Translations under genes and position numbers: made by a program
NCBI GenBank assembly: GCA_002428935.1
Contig: DIYG01000151.1
Span: forward strand, 1-9,281
Direction of reading: 5' to 3'
Source: Halieaceae bacterium UBA6060
GTDB taxonomy: Bacteria > Pseudomonadota > Gammaproteobacteria > Pseudomonadales > Halieaceae
DNA length: 9,281 bases
The notes under the pieces: generated by a model
The model's input: only the letters and a program-made list of their open reading frames with translations
The model's database searches: none
Told to the model about the DNA's origin: nothing
In this document: positions 1 to 5,979 of the stretch, one piece after another
Layout: every line of letters starts with the position of its first letter
How positions within the stretch are numbered: the stretch's first letter is position 1

Positions 1-158
1 AGCTGCTCTTTACCGCCGTAGGCGTTGTAGATACTGCCCCGCTGCATTCCTGCAGCCTTGGCAACATCGGACAAGGTGGTCGCTCGCACTCCACGACACC
101 AGAACTGTTGCAGGGCGTGATCGAGCAACGCGTCCTCGTCGAACTTCCGTGGCCGCAT
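1..158 (-). CDS. TetR/AcrR-family transcriptional regulator, N-terminal part (cut by window edge)
   Basis: The 52 visible codons start at ATG 158-156 and read off the left edge. They encode a typical TetR DNA-binding domain. A basic start (MRPRKFDEDALLDHAL) forms helix 1. It is followed by FWCRGVRATTLSDVAKAAG and then the recognition-helix segment with MQRGSIYNAYGGKEQL, equivalent to the family pattern G-x-x-x-G-S-x-Y-x-x-F-x-x-K-E. The ligand-binding C-terminal domain lies outside the window, so the inducer cannot be guessed. The gene is divergent from the GST-like gene, with an 86-nt gap to that gene's preferred start. This arrangement is common for TetR proteins that repress themselves and the neighbour. 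The family call is firm; the regulated target is inference. Confidence 0.93.
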   Translation of the reverse strand, partial: MRPRKFDEDALLDHALQQFWCRGVRATTLSDVAKAAGMQRGSIYNAYGGKEQ

Positions 159-174
159 GGTATCGTCCTTAAAT

Positions 175-199
175 AGTATTTGACACGATGGTAAAAACT
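175..199. promoter_or_regulatory. Candidate TetR operator (imperfect inverted repeat)
   Basis: Half-sites AGTATTT (175-181) and AAAAACT (193-199) are complementary except at one position and are separated by 11 nt. The repeat lies in the divergent gap between the TetR gene and the GST-like gene. It covers a TTGACA box, so a bound dimer would block the rightward promoter. The architecture fits TetR-type control, but the repeat is short and AT-rich and could be chance. Confidence 0.3.
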
Positions 200-207
200 T
201 GTAGGCT
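180..207 (+). promoter_or_regulatory. Candidate sigma-70 promoter for the GST-like gene
   Basis: A perfect -35 box TTGACA (180-185) is followed after 16 nt by TAGGCT (202-207), which keeps the first two and last bases of the -10 consensus. Transcription would start near 214, leaving a leader of about 30 nt before ATG 245. This promoter would put the upstream ATG at 188 inside promoter DNA, which supports the downstream start. The -10 match is weak. Confidence 0.35.
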
Positions 208-244
208 TGCTGTCCAGTCCATCACTTCAGGGACCACCACCGAC

Positions 245-1270
245 ATGTTTACCCCGCAGAAAGATACGCCAGCCCCCACGCTGACCACACCCAACGAGTA
301 TGTGGTCTATGGCTGGCAACGAAGCTACTTCACCCACAAGCTGATGGCGGCCCTGCATTTCTATGGCGCACCCTGGCGCTTCGAGGCTAAAACCGCCGAG
401 AACGAAGGCGAAATCCGATATCGCTCGGGCACCCATCAAATACCCGTTCTGCACACACCGGAAAACTGGATGATCGGTGACACCACGCCCTTGCTGCGGA
501 TGCTGGATGTACGATATCCCGACCGGGCGCTCTTCCCCCGTGGCGTGCTGGGTGCGCTGACGCATCTCGTGGAAGAGTACTTTGATGAGTGGATCGCCAG
601 AACCACGGTTCACTGGCGCTGGAACTACCCCGAGAACCACCAACTCCTGGCCCTGGATGCGGCCTATGGAGATGAGGAAAAAGCCGCCGCCATGGTCATA
701 TGGGGTGGCAAGGTTTGCCGCGCCACGGGCGTCGACTCGCCAACCCAGCAACGGGAAGCGGAAAACGAATACCACCGCATCATGGCCGCTGTGCAAGCGC
801 AGCTTCGCCGTACGCCCTATCTGCTTGGAGAGCGACCCACGGCCGTGGATTGCATTTTTCTTGCCGGTCTGCGAGCGCACTTTCTCTATGATCCCGCGCC
901 TAAAGCCGCGCTCTACGAGCGCTATCCTGAGGTCGTAGCCTGGGTTGAGCACGGTGCCGATAAATGGACGGGTAGCGGCGAGCTTCCGGAGCTGTCCCAG
1001 AGCACAGACTTCGCACGGTTTGTATTGCAGGAGATGGCCACCACCTACAAGCCCTTTGTCCTGGGCAACCGTCAGGCCCTTGAGCAAGGAGACCGGGCCT
1101 TTGTCATTCCCATGTACGGAGAAGACGTGAGTTACCTCGCGCGTCCTTACATCGAACAGTCTCGGGGGATGCTCGCTGCCCATGTTCACCAGGAGCTCTC
1201 TGGCGATGAGCGAGAGGCCTTTCTCCAATGGCTGCAGCCCTTCGAGCTCAGCGAGGTGCTCACCGCGTAG
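245..1270 (+). CDS. Glutathione S-transferase family protein (two-domain, with C-terminal extension)
   Basis: This 341-residue cytosolic protein has GST architecture. An N-terminal thioredoxin-like domain (about 18-92) contains YVVYGWQRSYFTHKLMAALHFYG, then QIPVL (65-69) with the cis-proline that contacts glutathione, then GDTTPLLRML (78-87), at the position of the usual glutathione-binding E-S. The all-helical C-terminal domain has PYLLGERPTAVDCIFLAGL (191-209), the GST 'LG..PT.AD' N-capping element. About 90 residues follow (250-341), beyond the usual 200-230 for GSTs, so this is a long subgroup whose substrate I cannot name. An in-frame ATG lies at 188, but I prefer ATG 245: an AGGGA-like ribosome site (229-233) precedes it and the residues between look non-conserved. 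It is divergent from a TetR gene, suggesting induction by a small, possibly electrophilic or toxic, compound (inference). Confidence 0.85.
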   Translation: MFTPQKDTPAPTLTTPNEYVVYGWQRSYFTHKLMAALHFYGAPWRFEAKTAENEGEIRYRSGTHQIPVLHTPENWMIGDTTPLLRMLDVRYPDRALFPRGVLGALTHLVEEYFDEWIARTTVHWRWNYPENHQLLALDAAYGDEEKAAAMVIWGGKVCRATGVDSPTQQREAENEYHRIMAAVQAQLRRTPYLLGERPTAVDCIFLAGLRAHFLYDPAPKAALYERYPEVVAWVEHGADKWTGSGELPELSQSTDFARFVLQEMATTYKPFVLGNRQALEQGDRAFVIPMYGEDVSYLARPYIEQSRGMLAAHVHQELSGDEREAFLQWLQPFELSEVLTA

Positions 1271-1326
1271 ATCCCTGACCGGTGATCCCTGGCCGTTAGA
1301 TCCCAGGCAGCTTAAGCATCCGAAGG

Positions 1327-1355
1327 CAGACAGCCCCAGATCCATGGCCTACACT
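1327..1355 (+). promoter_or_regulatory. Candidate promoter for the co-polymerase gene
   Basis: CAGACA (1327-1332) is followed after 17 nt by TACACT (1350-1355), 33 nt before the ATG. Each box matches four of six consensus bases and the spacing is optimal. TACACT sits in a 12-nt word (GCCTACACTGGA) that recurs upstream of the winged-helix regulator. Weak support only. Confidence 0.3.
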
Positions 1356-1387
1356 GGAGCGCTTTCCTTGGCAGTGTTCCGACAAGC

Positions 1388-2878
1388 ATGGCATTCCAGC
1401 GCGAAACAGGTCCCGTACTGACCGCCGACGACGATGACGCCGCCCATGGGCGCCAACGCCGACGCGTGTTTTTCAGCGTCGGCATTCCGGTTCTTCTGGC
1501 AGGTCTGCTGTACACGGTTTTGCAGCCGGCGATTTATGAAAGTACCGCCACGGTTCTGATGAGCGCCCCCACCGCCATTGACGAACAAATGCTCGAGGCG
1601 GACATCCAGGGAGTCGCCATCCAACGCCGAACCCTCACGGGGCGGGAAATCACCAGCACCGTGGCCCAGGTTATGCGCGACAACTACGGGGTTTCCCTTG
1701 AACCTCTCGAACTTCGCGGCATGCTCGCCGTAGCAGGGGTACCCGAAACGAACCTCCTCGAATTGTCGGCCCAGGGATCCGATGACGAACTCCTGCCGCC
1801 CCTGGTGGAGTCCTGGATCGAGGTCTATACGGAGATGCGCGCCGAGGACATCGCCTCGCGGAAGAACCAGACCCTTGTCGAGGTTGAGGAGGAGTTGGAC
1901 AGCCTGGCCCTGCGTTTAGAGACGGCCCGCGCCGCCCTGGACGACTACCGCGCCGAGCACGAAATCATTTCCATGGAGCGGCAGGAAAACGAGGTGCTCG
2001 CGCGCTTAGATGGCCTGAATACCGCCCTGAACAACGCCATTGAAGAAGAAGTTACGGCCAAAGCCTATCTCGATACCCTGCGTACCTCCATGGCCGCCGG
2101 GGAGCAGTTCGTACCGCAGGAAGAGCGCAGCGAAGTCGCCGCCATGGCCACACAGCTCGCCGATTTGCGCTCACGCCTCGGTGAGCTTCAGGCCCGCTAC
2201 ACGGACGATTACATCCGCAAGGACGCGCGGCTACGGGAAGTACCGGAGCAAATCTCCGTGCTGGAGAAAGCTCTTGCCGAGGCCTATCTGGAGGGCACGA
2301 AGGCGGAGCTGGACAACGCTGAACGGGCCTACACCGCCGCTGAGGAAAAAGTACGCGATCTTCAGACGCGTCTGGACAGTCACAAAGCTTCCGTGGCGGC
2401 CTTCAACACGGTTTATGCAACCCACGAAGCCCTGGTAGAGGATCTGGCGCGCCTGGAGGAACTCAATCGGGGCACCCAGGCCCGACGCGTGCAAATTGAA
2501 GTACGTCAGGTGGAGAAGTATCCACAAATTTCCGTTATAGACTGGCCCGGGGCCGAGGCAGTCCGAATTGGCCCACCCTATTTGCTGCTCCTGGGCGGAA
2601 CAGCTATCGCAAGCCTTTTGCTGGGTATCTTCGCCGTGTGGCTGTACAGCTATCTCCATCCGCGCAAAGAACAACCGGCCTTTGTCACCCTATCCGGTGT
2701 CCACATGTATCCCCAGGATGCCGCCGGGGCCCTGGAGCAAGGCGCCGCAGCGGTGCAGTTGGGCCGCGAAGAGACCCGGCAATTGCAGGATCAGCGGCAA
2801 GCGGATGCTGGGGACGACGACAATGAAGTCACCGACGACGACCCCGAGACCAACAACCGGGACACAGCCCGGGATTGA
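1388..2878 (+). CDS. Wzz/GumC-type polysaccharide co-polymerase (chain-length determinant-like), no kinase domain
   Basis: This 496-residue inner-membrane protein has PCP layout. A short cytoplasmic N-terminus ends in GRQRRR (21-26), followed by TM1 (about 28-48). A periplasmic Wzz-like part (about 49-150) starts with YESTATVLMSAP. A long coiled coil (about 160-365) contains the GumC-style segment RYTDDYIRKDARLREVPEQI (270-289). TM2 (about 396-420) is preceded by a proline-containing stretch, IDWPGAEAVRIGPPY. The 75-residue cytoplasmic tail has no Walker motifs or tyrosine cluster and ends in a D/N-rich stretch (473-491), so it is not a fused BY-kinase. Family members set polymer length in O-antigen, capsule or exopolysaccharide export. 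No glycosyltransferase, Wzx/Wzy or Wza gene is visible here, so it is an orphan in this window. ATG 1388 has no clear ribosome-binding site. The fold call is good; the polymer is unknown. Confidence 0.8.
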   Translation: MAFQRETGPVLTADDDDAAHGRQRRRVFFSVGIPVLLAGLLYTVLQPAIYESTATVLMSAPTAIDEQMLEADIQGVAIQRRTLTGREITSTVAQVMRDNYGVSLEPLELRGMLAVAGVPETNLLELSAQGSDDELLPPLVESWIEVYTEMRAEDIASRKNQTLVEVEEELDSLALRLETARAALDDYRAEHEIISMERQENEVLARLDGLNTALNNAIEEEVTAKAYLDTLRTSMAAGEQFVPQEERSEVAAMATQLADLRSRLGELQARYTDDYIRKDARLREVPEQISVLEKALAEAYLEGTKAELDNAERAYTAAEEKVRDLQTRLDSHKASVAAFNTVYATHEALVEDLARLEELNRGTQARRVQIEVRQVEKYPQISVIDWPGAEAVRIGPPYLLLLGGTAIASLLLGIFAVWLYSYLHPRKEQPAFVTLSGVHMYPQDAAGALEQGAAAVQLGREETRQLQDQRQADAGDDDNEVTDDDPETNNRDTARD

Positions 2879-2920
2879 GTTATGCGGCAACACAAAAAGT
2901 CGACCGCCGCCGAGTTTCGG

Positions 2921-3012
2921 CTACCTACCTAACTACTTAACTACTTAACTACTTAACTACTTAACTACTTAACTACTTAACTACTTAACTACTTAACTAC
3001 CTGACCACCTGA
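2921..3012. repeat. 8-bp tandem repeat (CTACTTAA)n between convergent genes
   Basis: Eight perfect head-to-tail copies of CTACTTAA occupy 2933-2996. They are flanked by decayed units: CTAC (2921-2924) and CTACCTAA (2925-2932) on the left, CTACCTGA (2997-3004) and CCACCTGA (3005-3012) on the right. The tract is AT-rich inside GC-rich DNA and lies in the 155-nt gap between the co-polymerase stop and the hydrolase stop. All forward frames hit TAA within 24 nt, so it is not coding. A perfect core with degenerate edges is typical of repeats that grow and shrink by replication slippage. A 5-bp hairpin (2909-2913 with 2917-2921) abuts the left edge. I see no strong intrinsic terminator in the gap. 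Confidence 0.97.
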
Positions 3013-3033
3013 ACCCGACGCTACTATCGCAGC

Positions 3034-3918
3034 TCAAGCCAGGGTCGACAAAAATTCCTCATAGGCGGACAGCACGGCCTCGGGTGCCTCTACCTGGGGA
3101 TAATGACCTACCCGAGGGAGCCGGTGAATAAAGTGCTCGCGCCCCACAAGCACTTCGAAGCGCTGAACCATATGATCCCCAGACACGGGATCAAGACTGC
3201 CGTTGATCAAGCCAATGGGACAGCTTGCCGCCGTCAAGGCCTCCACCCAGCGCTGCCGATGATTTCGACGATCGGTCATGTAATGAATCAAGCGGTGTAC
3301 GTTGCGCCGACCGCCATCGCGGTCGAACAATTCAAAGAAGCCGTCGAGTTCCAGATCCGAGGCTTTCTCATCACCAAAGATCTTGTGGAAAGACTTGCAC
3401 AGACTGCCTTTGGTCAGGGCGTGGCGAAACAAAAAGCCTAGGGGACTGCGCAAGAGTTTCTGCGCCAATACGGCGCGATGGGTTTCCGGAAACAGACCAC
3501 CATTTAGAAACAAGCAGGACTGCCACTGCCCCACACCCGCTCCTTCATTTTGGCGAGCGAGCATTTCCTGGGCCACGGTGTCGCCATAGTCGTGCGCCAA
3601 CACGTGGAAGCGTTCTAGCTGCAAATGGCCGACCAGGGCTTCGCAAAGATCCGCCTGCTCCATGATTCGATAGTCGTGAGGGTTGGGTTTGGCGCTGAAG
3701 CCAAACCCCAGGAGATCCATGGCGATGAGGCGGTAGTGCCGATTGAGGGATGGCCAAATCTTCCACCAGTCCCAGCTTGAGGTGGGGAAACCATGGATGA
3801 GAAGAATCGTACCCCGCGCTTCCTCCTGGGCTTCTTCATCGACGTAAAAGATTTCGTGACCGAGCAAGGTGACGCGCTGACCGCGCTGATTCCACGCGTC
3901 CGTACTGGTGAAACTCAT
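3034..3918 (-). CDS. Alpha/beta hydrolase with Asp nucleophile, MEST/PEG1-like
   Basis: This 294-residue alpha/beta-hydrolase has the oxyanion motif HGFP (42-45) and the nucleophile elbow AHDYGD, with Asp110 in the nucleophile position. The likely acid is Asp243 (NGSLDPV) and the catalytic His is 272 (VGHYPQ). An Asp nucleophile places it with epoxide hydrolases and haloalkane dehalogenases rather than Ser esterases. From memory, the strings HGFPTSSWDWWKIW, DLLGFGFSAKP, HDYGD.VAQE, NGG.FPETHR, RRWV-like QRWVEAL and HYPQ.E.P match the vertebrate imprinted protein MEST/PEG1 almost block for block. MEST's substrate is unsettled, so I assign none. No signal peptide or membrane helix is present. 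ATG 3918 has GGAG (CTCC at 3925-3928) 6 nt upstream. A TTG at 3924 directly touches that GGAG and cannot be the start. It converges on the co-polymerase gene and is divergent from the winged-helix regulator. Confidence 0.88.
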   Translation of the reverse strand: MSFTSTDAWNQRGQRVTLLGHEIFYVDEEAQEEARGTILLIHGFPTSSWDWWKIWPSLNRHYRLIAMDLLGFGFSAKPNPHDYRIMEQADLCEALVGHLQLERFHVLAHDYGDTVAQEMLARQNEGAGVGQWQSCLFLNGGLFPETHRAVLAQKLLRSPLGFLFRHALTKGSLCKSFHKIFGDEKASDLELDGFFELFDRDGGRRNVHRLIHYMTDRRNHRQRWVEALTAASCPIGLINGSLDPVSGDHMVQRFEVLVGREHFIHRLPRVGHYPQVEAPEAVLSAYEEFLSTLA

Positions 3919-3924
3919 TAGCAA

Positions 3925-3928
3925 CTCC
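3925..3928 (-). promoter_or_regulatory. Ribosome-binding site deciding the hydrolase start
   Basis: On the minus strand GGAG lies 6 nt before ATG 3918. The alternative TTG codon at 3924-3922 immediately abuts GGAG with no spacer. This fixes the start at the ATG and shortens the protein by two residues. Confidence 0.75.
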
Positions 3929-3989
3929 GTTGGCCCGGCAAAGGCGTCATAGCCTACACTGGAATCCTGGAAGAAGGGGCTTCATCAGC

Positions 3990-5813
3990 ATGCGCGACCC
4001 CGTGCAATACACCATGGCCCCCGGCAAGGCGACAGCCAAGCAGCGGGGCAACGAGGAAACCGGGGAACGGTATCTCATCGGCTCGGCGGAGTTGGATATG
4101 CCCATGCGTCAGCTGCGCTTCGCTGGGGTCCCCGTTGATGTGCAGCCGAAGGTCTTCGACCTTCTCGCCTACCTCGTTCGCCATCGTGATCGCGTGGTGA
4201 GCAAAGACGAACTCTTTGACAAGGTATGGCCATCGGTCGTGGTCAGCGACGCCAGCCTGAGCCAGACCATCAAACGCGCCCGAGACTTGTTTCGCGATCA
4301 GGGCATTGATCAAGAGATCATTCGCACCGTGGCCCGCCGGGGGTATCAGTTCGATCACGAGGTGCGAAACGCCGAATCAGGGTTTGAAGAGTCCTCGAAC
4401 AGCTCCCCGTTGCTCCCGCGCAACGCCATCGCTGTACTGCCTTTCACCAATCTCACCCCGGACGCGGACTTCGGCTACTTTAGCGATGGCCTTACGGAAA
4501 CCCTGATCAACAAGCTCGCCACGGTACGGGGTTTGACGGTCATTGCCCGCACCTCGGCCTACGACGCCAGCCAGGACAACCGCGTGCCCGCGGCCATTGG
4601 CGAAGCCCTGGGCGCCGCCTACCTGTTCCAGGGCTCCGTACAACGAGACGGCGACACGTTACGCATCAGTGCCCGCCTGATTCACAGCGTCGACAGCGCC
4701 CAGCTCTGGTCACACCAGTTCAACCGACTCATGGACGATGTATTTGGGGTTCAAGATGCCATTGCCGAATCTGTGGTCCGAGAGCTGGCCCTCACCCTGG
4801 ACTTGGATCTGGATGCACCGAGGACCACCGGCATCGCCGAAACCCTGGAGACGGCCCAGGCCTATCGACTGACCCTGCGCGGCACCCAGGAACGACGCGG
4901 TGGAACACGAAGAGCCGTCCAGCAAGCAGAGGGCCTGTTTCGCGAGGCCCTCGCCGTGGCACCAGACTTTAGCCCCGCCCTCGTGGGATTATCGGAGGCG
5001 GTGCGCTGGCAGGGGTCCACAGGCTCGCGACCGCGCGATGATGCCTTTCGCGAAGCATTGACCCTCATAGACCAGGCCCTGCGTCTGGACCCGGAAGACG
5101 GTCTTGCCCATCTGCAACGGGCCGAGTTACAACACCGACATTTTTGGGATTTCGAAGGCGCTCGACACTCCTACGAACGAGCCCTGGAGCTTATGCCTGG
5201 CAGCGGTGATCTGTACTCCGCCTACAGTCGATTTCTAGCCAAGGCGGGCGACGCAAGCTCGGCCGTCAACTCGGCTCGCGAGGCGGCCTCCATGGACCCA
5301 CGTTCGCAAAATGTTCAGACCAACCTGAGTCTGCGGCTTATAAAGGCGAACCTGCTCGATGACGCTCGCCGGGCCATCGAGACCCTGCGGGTCCTTAACA
5401 AAGACTCCGCAGATCTGCCCTGGCTGGAAGCCAACTGGCATTCGCGCAATGGCAAGCATCGCGAGGCCCTGCAATGGATCACCCTGGAGGAACTTGATCA
5501 CCTGCGCCTGTCCCTGAGCGCCATTTCCCTTCACCACCTGGGGCGAACGGCTCAAGGGGAACAAACCCTTGCAGAGCTGATCGATAAAGATGCGGAGGGC
5601 GCCGCCTTCCAAATCGCGACGGTCTATGCCCGCTGGGGAGATCCAGATCAGGCCTTTGCCTGGCTAGACCGGGCCCTGCAAAGCGGTGATCCCGGCCTTA
5701 TCGAGCTGTATTCCAGCCTCGATCTCGAAAGCCTGTACGACGATCCGCGCTTCCTGCTCCTCGCCGAGCGTATCGGATTGCCATCCTCGACGGAGCTAAA
5801 CGCCCCTCGTTAA
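3990..5813 (+). CDS. ToxR/CadC-type winged-helix regulator with TolB-like domain and TPR repeats, apparently soluble
   Basis: This is a 607-residue three-part protein. Residues 28-123 are an OmpR/PhoB-type winged helix: VDVQPKVFDLLAYLVRHRDRVVSKDELFDKVWP, then the recognition helix with SDASLSQTIKRARDLF and the wing IIRTVARRGYQF. Residues 145-270 are the TolB-like domain common in these regulators, with IAVLPFTNLTPDADFGYFSDGLTE, ARTSAY and FQGSVQRDGDTLRISARLI. Residues 285-600 are TPR-like helical pairs (ALRLDPEDGLAHLQRAEL, ALELMPGSGDLYSAYSRFLAKAG, YARWGDPDQAFAWLDRAL). Relatives usually have a membrane helix between the first two domains. Here the linker (124-144) is polar (NAESGFEESSNSSP), so the protein looks cytoplasmic. 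I chose ATG 3990 (GAAGGGG upstream at 3973-3979) over a TTG at 3930 whose extension looks non-conserved. It may regulate the divergent hydrolase and/or mddA downstream (inference). Confidence 0.9.
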   Translation: MRDPVQYTMAPGKATAKQRGNEETGERYLIGSAELDMPMRQLRFAGVPVDVQPKVFDLLAYLVRHRDRVVSKDELFDKVWPSVVVSDASLSQTIKRARDLFRDQGIDQEIIRTVARRGYQFDHEVRNAESGFEESSNSSPLLPRNAIAVLPFTNLTPDADFGYFSDGLTETLINKLATVRGLTVIARTSAYDASQDNRVPAAIGEALGAAYLFQGSVQRDGDTLRISARLIHSVDSAQLWSHQFNRLMDDVFGVQDAIAESVVRELALTLDLDLDAPRTTGIAETLETAQAYRLTLRGTQERRGGTRRAVQQAEGLFREALAVAPDFSPALVGLSEAVRWQGSTGSRPRDDAFREALTLIDQALRLDPEDGLAHLQRAELQHRHFWDFEGARHSYERALELMPGSGDLYSAYSRFLAKAGDASSAVNSAREAASMDPRSQNVQTNLSLRLIKANLLDDARRAIETLRVLNKDSADLPWLEANWHSRNGKHREALQWITLEELDHLRLSLSAISLHHLGRTAQGEQTLAELIDKDAEGAAFQIATVYARWGDPDQAFAWLDRALQSGDPGLIELYSSLDLESLYDDPRFLLLAERIGLPSSTELNAPR

Positions 5814-5859
5814 CCCAGGTTATTTCTGGCCAAACAAGCCCTCCGAGCGCGCATTCTTG

Positions 5860-5908
5860 CAAAGTCACTAGTAAGTCAGGGCTTTGTCACAGCATCGTCA
5901 AGCGTCAC
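5860..5908 (+). promoter_or_regulatory. Array of GTCA elements at 11-bp spacing upstream of mddA (candidate operator)
   Basis: GTCA starts at 5864, 5875, 5886 and 5897, exactly 11 bp apart, with a fifth GTCAC at 5904 (7 bp on). Three copies extend to GTCAC, and the third reads CTTTGTCAC. Direct repeats of period 11 with a TGTCA-like core are how PhoB/OmpR-type winged-helix proteins bind (Pho box half-site CTGTCAT, 7 bp plus 4-bp spacer). The array is in non-coding DNA, 72 nt before the mddA GTG. A -10-like GACACT lies at 5923-5928. The spacing is directly seen; the operator role is inferred. Confidence 0.5.
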
Positions 5909-5967
5909 GGGCACCGCTCACGGACACTGCTTCCTCAGCCGAAAGGCACCAAAACAATCAGTTACTT

Positions 5968-5973
5968 GGAGGA
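5968..5973 (+). promoter_or_regulatory. Strong Shine-Dalgarno deciding the mddA start
   Basis: GGAGGA sits 6 nt before GTG 5980. This favours that GTG over an in-frame TTG at 5884, which would add 32 polar, low-complexity residues and would lie inside the 11-bp-phased array. Confidence 0.85.
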
Positions 5974-5979
5974 ACCCCC

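Noticed and set aside
1270..1306. Three GATCCC-type direct repeats after the GST gene (1270, 1284, 1299)
   Set aside because: The units are short and partly degenerate at uneven spacing, without a symmetric or promoter-like arrangement. Chance is likely.
227..1345. Long minus-strand open frame antisense to the GST-like gene
   Set aside because: Its translation shows no domain pattern (Gly/Arg/Leu-rich), while the opposite strand has clear GST motifs. This is typical of high-GC antisense shadows.
2921..3012. CRISPR array
   Set aside because: The 8-bp units abut directly with no spacers. It is a simple tandem repeat.
3103..3665. Plus-strand open frames antisense to the MEST-like hydrolase
   Set aside because: They lack ribosome sites and protein-like composition, and the minus strand carries a complete catalytic triad.
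3930..3989. 20-residue N-terminal extension of the winged-helix regulator from TTG 3930
   Set aside because: The start codon is rare, the extension overlaps the divergent promoter region, and ATG 3990 has a reasonable ribosome site.
5814..5829. Possible terminator after the regulator gene (CCAG...CTGG, TAACC...GGTTA)
   Set aside because: The stems are only 4-5 bp with no U-tract.
5860..5886. CAAAG...CTTTG inverted repeat upstream of mddA as an operator
   Set aside because: The arms are only 5 bp with a 17-nt spacer. The 11-bp direct-repeat reading of the same DNA is much stronger.
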